64,000 nucleotides of DNA from Methylopila sp. 73B (GTDB taxonomy: Bacteria > Pseudomonadota > Alphaproteobacteria > Rhizobiales > Methylopilaceae), in assembly GCF_000526315.1 (NCBI RefSeq), contig NZ_JAFV01000001.1, positions 3,722,501-3,786,500 on the forward strand, in the 5' to 3' direction. The notes beneath the pieces are model-generated. The model had not been told where the DNA came from, searched no databases, and saw only the letters and a list, made by a program, of their open reading frames with translations. Below are positions 7,791 to 15,355 of the stretch, one piece after another (positions within the stretch are counted from its first letter, which is position 1; each line of letters opens with the position of its first letter). A program made the translations under genes and the position numbers.

Positions 7791-8233
7791 CGTGCCTCAC
7801 TGCTGGGGTCTATCGCGCCGACCCCAGCAATGACCCTAGCACAAAACCTCGCTTCCCTTGTCCACCCTTCACGGCGCTTAACCGCGGACCTAAGCTAAGA
7901 TCATGATCTGATGAGATTTTTCGTATGATCTTTGACGCTCCTAACCGTGCTTAAACGGAAGTAGGGCGGACACCCTCTCCGCCATTCCTATCCGTCGACT
8001 TGCTCTTTAGACATTTGATTTAATAGAATAATTCGGCGTAGGCGGGCCCGTTGCCCATCATCGACGCCTGAATGTGCAGTACATTTGGCGACACAAATCG
8101 CAACACCGCTCCTTGAGGGCGACTTGCGTGGCGGCATCGCGGGCCCGATGAAACTCATCCAGCGCCGCTGGTCTGCCCTCTGAGAAGTGGTCCTCCCTGC
8201 GGTAAGGCTTTTGGCCATGTGGAGGACTGTCTG
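7791..8233. other. Island-chromosome junction; no confident gene
   Basis: About 440 bp. It includes the likely integrase promoter (an imperfect GCTGGGGTC...GACCCCAGC inverted repeat at about 7802-7828 could be its operator), AT-rich sequence at 7890-7960, and the candidate attachment site. At 8060-8200 minus-strand fragments such as ALDEFHRARDAATQVALKERCC resemble protein but no credible complete gene can be defined; they may be remnants. Confidence 0.4.
7971..7984 (+). other. attR: Candidate attachment site: tRNA-Ser 3'-end fragment
   Basis: CACCCTCTCCGCCA matches the 3' acceptor strand plus discriminator and CCA of bacterial serine tRNAs (5' partner GGAGAGG). No T-arm, anticodon arm or 5' half lies to its left, so it is only the 3' tail. 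P4-type integrases recombine at tRNA 3' ends and leave such a short copy at one end of the island. The orientation predicts an intact plus-strand tRNA-Ser beyond the left edge of the window. The match is short and also sits in a GGCGGA...TCCGCC hairpin. Confidence 0.4.
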
Positions 8234-8860
8234 ATGTCGAGGAAGAGGCACGCACCTGAAGAGATCGTCGCGAAGCTGCGGCAGGTTGAGGTTCTGACGG
8301 CGCAGGGACGCACGGTCGCGGAGGCGATCCGCTCGATCGGCGTGACCGAGGTCACGTTCTAATCGTTGGCGCACCGAGTATGGCGGCCTGAAGGGCGACC
8401 GGAGCCTGCCCCGGACTTGATCCTGGGTGAGCGCCTGAAGGAGCTCGAGGCCGAGAACGCGCGGCTGCGGCGCGCTGTTTCGACCTGACGCTGGACAAGA
8501 TGATTTTGGCGGCGGCGGCGCGGGGACCCGAAGGGCGGCGTCAGCGAAACTGATCAGCCCCGCTCGTCGCCGCGTCTGCGTCGACCGTGTGAGAGCCAAG
8601 CTCGGCGTGACGGAGCGTCGGGCTTGCCTCGTGCTCGGCCGGCGCCGTCGTCTCGAAGACCGCCTTCATCGAGCCGGGCAGCCCCTGGGAGAACGGCTAT
8701 TGCACGAGCTTCAACGCCTGCCTGCGGGACGAGCTTCTCAACGGCGAGATCTTCACCTCGCTCGCTGAGGCCAAGGCCGTGATCGAAGGCTGGCGGCGGC
8801 ACTACAACGCCCTCCGTCCGCACTCGGCCCTCGGCGGCGCGGCTGCCCCAGCGTTTCCGC
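8234..8860 (+). pseudogene. Decayed IS3-family transposase (orfA and truncated orfB)
   Basis: An IS3-type OrfA begins at the ATG at 8234 (MSRKRHAPEEIVAKLRQVEV, then GRTVAEAIRSIGVTEVTF) but a one-base insertion turns the next Tyr codon into TAA. The rest of OrfA continues in other frames (TEYGGLKGD, LKELEAENARLRRAV, LTLDKMIL). OrfB starts as RRRVCVDRVRAKLGVTERRACLVLG near 8560 and then jumps to KTAFIEPGSPWENGYCTSF and IEGWRRHYNALRPHSALGG, so most of the DDE core is deleted. Clearly inactive. Terminal inverted repeats were not found. Confidence 0.85.
8409..8427. repeat. Short palindromic repeat inside the transposase remnant
   Basis: CCCCGGA-cttga-TCCTGGG, seven-base arms with one mismatch. 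It sits where OrfA coding sequence is interrupted (between GGLKGD and the LKELEAEN segment), so it looks like a small palindromic element inserted into the dead gene. Similar palindromes recur in alphaproteobacterial genomes, but copy number cannot be judged from this window. Confidence 0.35.
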
Positions 8861-9453
8861 GCGGTCGCGATCGTGCAGGCTATGGCCGCCGCCATCGCAG
8901 CCGAGCCAATAGCCCAGCTGCTCCATGCGGCGCGCATATACAGCGGCGGGGGAAACGCCTCGCCCGGCGCGGCGCCGCCTTGAAATATGAGATCCGATAG
9001 CTTCTGGGATCGGGCCCCGAGCGCAAACGGATCCAGCGGAGCGATCCGGATTCGGACCGTGTGACGCAACGTGTCACTGCTGCCGCTCGCTCGCTTGAGC
9101 GCGAAGGAATTCCGCAGCCCATGCTGTTTCGGCGGCGCGAGAGGCGGCGCCACGATCCACTGAGGTCGATGCCGGGCTTGGCGAAGACCGCGCCCGGCCC
9201 AAGCGCCACGCCGCCCCGGCCGATCGTGACGGCGCGACGGGAAGCTCGACGGGCATGGCGCGGTCTCCTTGAGGTACGCCGTGATCCCCGTCGCCCCGAA
9301 TGGGAACTGCGCGACGCCGTACCGGTGACCCTCAGCGCTTTCCAAGCGTCAATCTCTTGAGCTTGCGTGACGGCCGGGCGGCGCGTCGTACGCTCGTTCT
9401 GCGCCGCGCTTGTTGGTCCGCAAACGGATTAATGGGCGGTCGATCGCCACGCG
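8861..9453. other. Decayed region, possible broken minus-strand gene
   Basis: No intact gene is supported. On the minus strand from about 9256, readable pieces (LPV, TIGRGGVALGPGAVFAKPG, then WIVAPPLAPPKQHGLRN and SDTLRHTVRIRIAPLDPF) join only by switching frames, as in an old pseudogene. I cannot name the ancestor. The region separates the mobile DNA from the sigma factor locus. Confidence 0.35.
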
Positions 9454-9480
9454 TGTCGGGGCGGGGCATAGTCGTCCGTC
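9454..9480 (+). promoter_or_regulatory. Predicted ECF42-type promoter
   Basis: TGTCGG at 9454-9459, a 17-bp spacer and CGTC at 9477-9480 lie 25 bp before the DGPF gene. ECF42 sigma factors are reported to use TGTCGA at -35 and CGA/TC at -10, so this may be the autoregulated promoter of the pair. It differs from the consensus by one base. Confidence 0.45.
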
Positions 9481-9504
9481 CTTGGGCGATGAGGGAGGAC
9501 GCCG

Positions 9505-9885
9505 ATGCTCTACGCCATCCTTTGCTACCACCGCGAAGACGTGGTCTGCGCCCGGTCCCGCGAGGAGGACGACGCCGTGATGGCCCGGCTCGCGGTCGTG
9601 CACGAGGACCTGAAGGCGAAAGGCCGGCTGGGTCCTGCGGCCCGGCTGCTGCCGACCACCGCGGCGACCACGCTGCGCAAGGACCAGGACCCGCCCCTGG
9701 TGATCGACGGCCCCTTCGCGGAGACGAAGGAGCAGTTGCTGGGCTTCTATGTCGTCGACTGCGCGGATCTCGACGAAGCGCTCGACACGGCGCGCGCGCT
9801 GGCCAAGGCCAACCCCGGCGGCGCTTACGAGCTCAGGCCGATCGGCCTGTTCTTGCCGGGAAGCGCGGAGCCCACGGGCGGATGA
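9505..9885 (+). CDS. YCII-related (DGPF) protein
   Basis: 126 aa. Small alpha/beta protein of the YCII/DGPF family; the family signature DGPFAE is present near residue 74, preceded by LRKDQDPPLVI and followed by KEQLLGFYVVDCADLDEAL. The start is an ATG with GGGAGG upstream. The stop codon overlaps the start of the sigma factor gene (ATGA), so the two are translationally coupled. DGPF proteins are the standard partners of ECF42 sigma factors and are thought to take part in signalling to them; there is no recognised anti-sigma factor here. The biochemical activity is unknown. Confidence 0.88.
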   Translation: MLYAILCYHREDVVCARSREEDDAVMARLAVVHEDLKAKGRLGPAARLLPTTAATTLRKDQDPPLVIDGPFAETKEQLLGFYVVDCADLDEALDTARALAKANPGGAYELRPIGLFLPGSAEPTGG

Positions 9886-11147
9886 GCGGCGGCGCCATGG
9901 CCTCCGGGGACTGGATCGGCGCGGCGCTCGCCGCCGCCCGTCCGCAGGCGGTCGCGGCGCTGCTCCGACGCTTCCGCGATCTCGACCTGGCGGAGGAGGC
10001 GTTCCAGGAGGCCTGCCTCAAGGCGCTGAAGCACTGGCCGGACAACGGCCCGCCGCGCGATCCCGCGGCGTGGCTGATCTTCGTCGGCCGCAACGTCGCG
10101 GTCGACGCCGTGCGCAAGCGCTCCCGCGAGCAGGAGCTTCCGGAGGAGGACGCGCTGTCGGACCGCGAGGACGCCGAGGCGGCCGCGGCGGAGCGCATCG
10201 ACGGCGCGGACTACCGCGACGACGTCCTGCGGCTGCTGTTCGTCTGCTGCCATCCCGACCTGCCGGCGACGCAGCAGATCGCGCTCGCCTTGCGGATCGT
10301 CTCCGGCCTGTCGGTCCGGCAGATCGCCCGAGCCTTCCTCGTGGGCGAGAGCGCGATGGAGCAGCGCATCACCCGCGCGAAGACGAAGATCGCCCGCGCC
10401 GGCGTGCCCTTCGAAGCCCCCGGAGCGGTGGAGCGCGAGGAACGTCTCGCGGCGGTCGCCGCCATGCTCTACCTCGTCTTCAATGAAGGCTACTCCGCCC
10501 AGGGAACGGAGGCGGACGAGCGCGCGAAGCTGGCCGACGAAGCGATCCGGCTGATGCGGATCCTGCTCCGCCTGTTTCCGGCCGAGCCGGAGATCATGGG
10601 GCTGACGGCGCTGATGCTGCTTCAGCACGCTCGCGCGGCGGCGCGGTTCGATGGAGACGGCGCGGTGGTGCTGCTCGAGGAGCAGGACCGCAGCCGCTGG
10701 AACCGCCCGATGATCGCCGAGGGGCTGGCGCTGATCGACAAGGCGATCCGCCATCGCCGGCCGGGCCCCTATCAGGTGCAGGCGGCGATCGCCGGCCTGC
10801 ACGCCCGCGCCGAGCGGCCGGAGGCGACGGATTGGGGCGGGATCGACGCTCTCTACGCCACGCTGGAGATCATGCAACCGTCTCCGGTCGTCACGCTGAA
10901 CCGCGCCGTCGCGACCTGGAAGGTCGCAGGCGCCGAGGAGGCGCTCGCGATGATCGAGCCCCTTGGCGCGCGGCTCGACGGCTACTTCCATTTTCATGGC
11001 CTGAAGGGCGGCCTGCTGATGCGCCTGGGGCGGGCCGCGGACGCGCGCGAGGCCTTCGGCCGCGCCATAGCTCTGGCTGGCACGCCCGCGGAGGCCGCCC
11101 ACATCCGCGCGCACCTCGACCGGCTGACCAAGGCGCCCGGCGCATAG
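9882..11147 (+). CDS. ECF42-type RNA polymerase sigma factor with C-terminal extension
   Basis: 421 aa, much longer than a simple ECF sigma (about 180 aa). Region sigma-2 covers residues about 10-75 (FRDLDLAEEAFQEACLKALK, then AWLIFVGRNVAVDAVRKRS), sigma-4 covers about 110-170 (LALRIVSGLSVRQIARAFLV), and the rest is the ECF42-specific extension with LVFNEGYSAQG and tetratricopeptide-like helices (LNRAVATWKVAGAEEALAMI). That extension is needed for function in studied family members. ATG at 9882 overlaps the DGPF stop; an alternative Met is five codons later. A much longer upstream reading exists but would overlap the DGPF gene and is not used. Confidence 0.9.
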   Translation: MSGGAMASGDWIGAALAAARPQAVAALLRRFRDLDLAEEAFQEACLKALKHWPDNGPPRDPAAWLIFVGRNVAVDAVRKRSREQELPEEDALSDREDAEAAAAERIDGADYRDDVLRLLFVCCHPDLPATQQIALALRIVSGLSVRQIARAFLVGESAMEQRITRAKTKIARAGVPFEAPGAVEREERLAAVAAMLYLVFNEGYSAQGTEADERAKLADEAIRLMRILLRLFPAEPEIMGLTALMLLQHARAAARFDGDGAVVLLEEQDRSRWNRPMIAEGLALIDKAIRHRRPGPYQVQAAIAGLHARAERPEATDWGGIDALYATLEIMQPSPVVTLNRAVATWKVAGAEEALAMIEPLGARLDGYFHFHGLKGGLLMRLGRAADAREAFGRAIALAGTPAEAAHIRAHLDRLTKAPGA

Positions 11148-11287
11148 CTTCTTAGGAGTTCTTAACTCGGGATGCGCTGGGCGCAGGACTGGTGTGCGAC
11201 GAAAGGCGTAGAAGTCTGGCATGCCACATGCCACATCAGCGTCAACGAAGCGACGCGCTTCACACCCCTTTCCGAAAGGACCGCACC

Positions 11288-11446
11288 ATGTCCACCCTCG
11301 CATCCGCCTCGTCCGGTTCCTCGATCGACGCCGGCTCGTTCTTCGGCCGGATCTTCGCCCGCATCGGGCTGGAGATCTCCGCCTTCTTCAGCGAGCTGCA
11401 CGCGGCGCAGGTCCGCACCAACACGCAGGAGCCCTTCGGCCTCTAA
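11288..11446 (+). CDS. Small protein of unknown function (52 aa)
   Basis: Starts at ATG 11288 with GAAAGGA seven bases upstream. The middle (FFGRIFARIGLEISAFFSELHAAQ) is amphipathic and helical, the N-terminus is Ser/Ala rich, and there is no clear signal peptide. It is followed within 30 bp by a strong terminator, so it forms its own transcript. A good ribosome site plus its own terminator supports a real gene. Function unknown; possible roles (stress-induced or membrane-surface small protein) are guesses. Confidence 0.6.
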   Translation: MSTLASASSGSSIDAGSFFGRIFARIGLEISAFFSELHAAQVRTNTQEPFGL

Positions 11447-11474
11447 GCCCGAACGGTCATGCTGAGACTGCCGA

Positions 11475-11505
11475 AGCGCCGGGCTCCACGCCCGGCGCTT
11501 TTTTT
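11475..11505 (+). terminator. Strong rho-independent terminator
   Basis: Ten-base perfect arms AGCGCCGGGC / GCCCGGCGCT around a 5-nt loop, followed directly by seven T. It ends the transcript of the 52-aa gene. Confidence 0.93.
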
Positions 11506-11639
11506 CGCCGTGTTGAGGACATGATTCCGGAACCAGTCACACCACCGTGCGTTTTTACAGCACGACGGCGCGAAAACGCGAGGCGGGCCGACGCTTCGTC
11601 GCGTCGCCTACATGGCTCATCCGGAAAGGACTGCGAAAC

Positions 11640-11801
11640 ATGACCCCCTTGATCGGCATTCTGATCACCGTCCTGGTGATTTTCCTGGTGCTTTATCTCG
11701 TCGGAATGCTGCCGATCGACGGCCGGGCGAAGCAGATCATCCGGATCATCGTGATCATCATCGGCATTATCTCGCTGCTGAAGTACCTCGCCGTATTTTA
11801 A
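11640..11801 (+). CDS. Small two-helix membrane protein, Thivi_2564-like (53 aa)
   Basis: Two transmembrane helices are evident: residues 4-24 (LIGILITVLVIFLVLYLVGM) and 33-52 (IRIIVIIIGIISLLKYLAVF), joined by a short loop PIDGRAKQ. ATG at 11640 has GGAAAGGA upstream; the 31-codon extension upstream lacks such a signal. The pattern fits the Thivi_2564 family of short inner membrane proteins, whose role is not known. A terminator follows about 30 bp downstream, so the gene is monocistronic. Confidence 0.72.
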   Translation: MTPLIGILITVLVIFLVLYLVGMLPIDGRAKQIIRIIVIIIGIISLLKYLAVF

Positions 11802-11830
11802 GAGCCAAGCGACGACCACTGAAATGACGG

Positions 11831-11858
11831 ACGGCCGGGTTTGACCCGGCCGTTTTCG
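11831..11858. terminator. Rho-independent terminator between the 53-aa gene and galE
   Basis: ACGGCCGGGT-ttg-ACCCGGCCGT, perfect ten-base arms, followed by TTTTCGTTTTC on the plus strand. It lies between convergent genes and mainly serves the 53-aa gene. Confidence 0.88.
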
Positions 11859-11886
11859 TTTTCGATGAGCGAAAGGACGAGCGGCG

Positions 11887-12906
11887 CTAGGACGCCCGGC
11901 GTCGGCCTCTCGTCGCCACGTCGGCGCTGAAGGGCCCGTGCAGACGCTCCCAACCGAAGGCGTGCTCGACGATCGTGTCCAGGTCGTCGTGACTTGGGGC
12001 CCAGCGTAAGGCTTGGCGAATGCGGCGGGCGTCCGCGATCGAAACGAACGGGTCGCCCTCCCGGCGCGGTTTTTCGCGCACGGGGAAGTCCCGACCACTC
12101 ACGCGTTTCACGGCCGCGATCACCTCCCGCACCGAGAAGCCGCCGCCGTAGCCGCAGTTCAGCGTCAGGCTGCCGCCGTCGTTCCGAAGGTGGTCCAGCG
12201 CCGCCACATGCGCGTCGGCGAGATCGGAGACGTGGATGTAGTCGCGCACGCCCGTCCCGTCGGGCGTCGGAAGGTCGACGCCGAGGATGTCGAGGCCGTC
12301 GGTGACGCCGAGCGCCGCGCGGACGGCGAGCGTGATCAGGTTCGTGGCGCCCGGCGCCCGCTGCCCGGTGCGCATCTGCGGGTCGGCGCCCGCCACGTTG
12401 AAGTAGCGCAGGACGACGTAGCGCAGCCGATGCGCGGCCGCGGCGTCCTGCAGGATTCTCTCCGACATCATCTTCGACGCGCCGTAGGGCGACGCGGGAA
12501 CGAGCGGCGCGTCCTCGCGCGTCGGCGTCGGCGGCATGAGCCCATAGACGGCCGCGGTGGAGGAGAAGATGAAGCGGCCGACGCCCCCGCCGACCATCGC
12601 GCTCAGCAGCCGGCGGGTCTTTTCGGTGTTGGCGCCGTATGTCCCGAGCGGGTCGCGCACCGAGTCCGGGACGACGATCTTCGCCGCGAAGTGCGCGACG
12701 GCGTCGATCTGGTGCTTGGCCAGGATCCGGAGCACGAGCGCCTCGTCGCCAACGTCGCCGACGATTAACGGCACGTCGGCCGGCACCGCGCGGCGGGCGC
12801 CCGTGGACAGGTCGTCGAGCACCACCACGGGCTCGCCGCGGTCGCGCAGCGCCAGCACCATGTGGGAGCCGATGTACCCGGCTCCTCCGGTCACGAGAAC
12901 GGTCAT
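11887..12906 (-). CDS. galE: UDP-glucose 4-epimerase
   Basis: 339 aa, extended SDR family. It interconverts UDP-glucose and UDP-galactose for surface polysaccharides. The N-terminal NAD-binding motif is TGGAGYIGS (residues 6-14), the catalytic pair is the Ser/Thr in FSSTAAVYG and the YGASK motif (YxxxK), and the substrate-binding part has RYFNVAGAD and the DYIHVSDLADAH signature. Length is typical. ATG at 12906 is chosen over the 45-codon longer reading because GAGGGA lies just upstream and homologues begin at MTVLVTGG. It stands alone, without other polysaccharide genes, and diverges from the EAL gene. Confidence 0.93.
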   Translation of the reverse strand: MTVLVTGGAGYIGSHMVLALRDRGEPVVVLDDLSTGARRAVPADVPLIVGDVGDEALVLRILAKHQIDAVAHFAAKIVVPDSVRDPLGTYGANTEKTRRLLSAMVGGGVGRFIFSSTAAVYGLMPPTPTREDAPLVPASPYGASKMMSERILQDAAAAHRLRYVVLRYFNVAGADPQMRTGQRAPGATNLITLAVRAALGVTDGLDILGVDLPTPDGTGVRDYIHVSDLADAHVAALDHLRNDGGSLTLNCGYGGGFSVREVIAAVKRVSGRDFPVREKPRREGDPFVSIADARRIRQALRWAPSHDDLDTIVEHAFGWERLHGPFSADVATRGRRRAS

Positions 12907-13072
12907 GCGCTGTCCCTCAGGCGCGAGGCTCGTCGCGCCCGGGATCCTAGGCGCCGTCGCCTTACCGCGAGGTGAAGCGGCGACCGTCTCTTTTCGGGAC
13001 GTCGGGCTAACCAAGGATTCACTCTGTTCGCAGTAAGTCATGTCGTCGGCGTGACGCGCGTGAGGAAATCCG

Positions 13073-15235
13073 GTGGTCGAGACGGGCGTCGCTGAGCGCG
13101 GCGGATGGCGAAGCGGCCTGGCGGCGCGGTTTACGGCGCTGACGGGGCTGCTGCTCGTCGCGCTCGCCGGAGCCGTGGTCGCCTGCGTGTCGTTCGAAAC
13201 CCGCCGCGACGCCGCAGAGCGAAGGGTCGTTGAACTCGCCCGGGACGTGCAGGCCGCCGCCGAGGCGCTCGGCCGCGGAGACGAGGTCCATGCGGTTCTG
13301 AACGCGCTGTCCGCGCGGTCGCATGCGCTCTACGTCACGCTGGACACGCGCGGAGGCGAGACCCTCGTCGCCCTCGCGCCGGCCGCGCCGCCGCCCGAGG
13401 TGACCCGCGACGCCCTGACCGAGACCAGCGGCGATGGGCCTGCGGCCGTCACGGTGGCCGATGGCGCCGCCCACGCCGCCAAGACGGTGGCGCTGAGCGG
13501 CGGCGGGGAAGCGACCCTCGCGGTCGGCGTGTCGCTGACGGACGCCGACGGGGCGGCCGCAGCCGCCGCGTCCCGTGGACTGTTCGCTGCGCTCGCCGTC
13601 CTCCTCGTCGGACTTCCGGCCTTCGCCCTCATCGCGCGCCGCACGTTCAGCCCGCTTCGCGGTCTGGCGCAGGCGATCAGCCGCGTCGACGGCGCGAGCG
13701 CCGAGGTCGACCGCGCGGCGCTCCGCCGCGACGAGATCGGCGACCTTGCGCGCGCGCACCTGACGATGACGCGCGAGGCGTTCCGCAACGTGGCCGCGCT
13801 GCGGCGCGCGGCGTTCGACGATCCTCTGACGCGTCTCTTGAACCGTGATGGGCTGAACCGGCGCCTGTCCGAGGCGCTGCAGGTGGGGCAGGGCGTCGCG
13901 CTGCTCAAGATCGAGGTGGGCGGCCTCGAACGGGTCGCGACCGGCCTTGGGCCCGCCGGCGCCGACGCCGCCGTCCATGGCGCCGCCGACCGCGTTCGGG
14001 AGGCCGCGGCCGAATGGACCCGCCGCGCCCACGCGATCCATGCGCTCGGCGACGACCTCTCCGTTTCCGTCGCCCGCATCGGCGAGGCGGAGTTCGCGTT
14101 GCTCGCCCACGGCGCGGGCGAAGCCGCGGCGGAGGAGCTCGCGCGGTTGACGCTCGCGGCGTTCGAGGCGCCGCTGCGGCTCGACGAGCACCGCGTCGGG
14201 CTGTCGCCCGCGATCGGCGTCGCCTTCGCGCCGCTGCACGGCGACCGCGCCGAAGCCTTGATGCGTTCGGCCGGCGCGGCGCTCGCGGCGGCGAGACTCG
14301 CGCGCGGCCCCGCCGTCCGGATCGCGGGCGCGGAGCTGAACGACCGCGCGTACTCGCGCCTGCGGATCGAGCAAGAGCTCCGGCGGGCGCTGGTGGAGAA
14401 TGAGCTCGAAGTGCATTACCAGCCGCAGCTCGCGCTTGGCGGCGGCCGGGTGATCGGGGCCGAGGCCCTGGTGCGGTGGCGCCATCCCCTCCGCGGCCTG
14501 ATCGCGCCCGGCGAGTTCGTGCCTGTGGCGGAGGAGACCGGTCTGGTCGAGCCGCTCGGCCGCTTCGTGCTGGCCCGGGCCAGCCGGCAGGCGGCGGCGT
14601 GGGCGACCATGGGGATCCCGATCCGCGTCGCGGTCAATGTGTCGCCGCTGCAGTTCCGCAATCCGAGGTTTTCGGAGGCGGCTCTCCAGATCATCCGGGA
14701 GGCGGGCGCCGATCCCAGCCGAATCGAGCTGGAGATCACCGAAAGCGCAGCCATGGCCGACCCGTCCCACGCCGCCCGGGAGCTGGCGCCGCTCAGGAGC
14801 GCAGGGGTGCGGATCGCGATCGACGACTTCGGCACCGGCTATTCGAACTTCGCCGCCCTGACGCAACTGCCGTTCGACGTGCTGAAGATCGACCGCAGCT
14901 TCGTCCGGGACGCGCTCGTGACGCCAGGCGCCCGGGTCGTGGTGGAGGCGGTGCTGGGCCTCGCCCGGAACCTGGACGTCGAGACGGTGGCGGAAGGCGT
15001 CGAGACCGAAGAGCAGCGCGCGTTCGTGACCGCGGGCGGGTGCACGTTTGGACAGGGCTACCTGTTCGGCCGGCCGATGCCCGGCGAGGCGTTCGAAGCC
15101 TGGTACGCGAACCGGCTCGGCGCGGAGCTGCGCGCCGTCGCAGCCGAGGCGCAGGGCCAGCTTTGGGGACGACACGCGGCCGCCCGCGCCGTCATCCCAC
15201 CCTCGTCCGGCTTCGCTCAGCCCGCCGCGTCGTAG
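13073..15235 (+). CDS. Membrane GGDEF-EAL protein, probable c-di-GMP phosphodiesterase
   Basis: 720 aa. Two membrane helices (about 20-42 and 165-190) flank a periplasmic sensor region; a HAMP-like linker follows, then a GGDEF domain (about 245-425) and an EAL domain (about 435-690). The GGDEF signature is degenerate, GEAEF near residue 337, so no cyclase activity is expected, though GTP binding may remain. The EAL domain keeps EAL (about 464), ITESA, DDFGTGYS (about 584), LKIDRSFV (Lys about 605) and AEGVETEEQ, so it should hydrolyse c-di-GMP. The start is GTG at 13073 with GAGGAAAT upstream. In a flagellated organism this could affect the motile-sessile switch. Confidence 0.9.
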   Translation: MVETGVAERGGWRSGLAARFTALTGLLLVALAGAVVACVSFETRRDAAERRVVELARDVQAAAEALGRGDEVHAVLNALSARSHALYVTLDTRGGETLVALAPAAPPPEVTRDALTETSGDGPAAVTVADGAAHAAKTVALSGGGEATLAVGVSLTDADGAAAAAASRGLFAALAVLLVGLPAFALIARRTFSPLRGLAQAISRVDGASAEVDRAALRRDEIGDLARAHLTMTREAFRNVAALRRAAFDDPLTRLLNRDGLNRRLSEALQVGQGVALLKIEVGGLERVATGLGPAGADAAVHGAADRVREAAAEWTRRAHAIHALGDDLSVSVARIGEAEFALLAHGAGEAAAEELARLTLAAFEAPLRLDEHRVGLSPAIGVAFAPLHGDRAEALMRSAGAALAAARLARGPAVRIAGAELNDRAYSRLRIEQELRRALVENELEVHYQPQLALGGGRVIGAEALVRWRHPLRGLIAPGEFVPVAEETGLVEPLGRFVLARASRQAAAWATMGIPIRVAVNVSPLQFRNPRFSEAALQIIREAGADPSRIELEITESAAMADPSHAARELAPLRSAGVRIAIDDFGTGYSNFAALTQLPFDVLKIDRSFVRDALVTPGARVVVEAVLGLARNLDVETVAEGVETEEQRAFVTAGGCTFGQGYLFGRPMPGEAFEAWYANRLGAELRAVAAEAQGQLWGRHAAARAVIPPSSGFAQPAAS

Positions 15236-15355
15236 AGCGCGCAAGGGGGCGGCCGTCACGTCGCCGCGCGCGCATGCGTCATTGAGCCGACACGCCGAAG
15301 CGTCTAGAAGGCGCGGGCCGAACGCCATCTTCGGACCGCGAGGACGCAACGCATC

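Noticed and set aside
7900-7986. A complete tRNA-Ser gene before the attachment site
   Set aside because: Only the acceptor 3' strand and CCA fit. No D-arm, anticodon arm or T-loop (GTTCGA) can be found upstream.
8554-9345. A 263-codon minus-strand frame over the transposase remnant
   Set aside because: Half of it is antisense to recognisable OrfB sequence; only scattered pieces look protein-like and they need frame changes.
9300-11147. A 615-codon reading of the sigma factor gene starting at 9300
   Set aside because: It would include the whole DGPF gene in another frame; the ATG at 9882 overlapping the DGPF stop gives the normal sigma-2 N-terminus.
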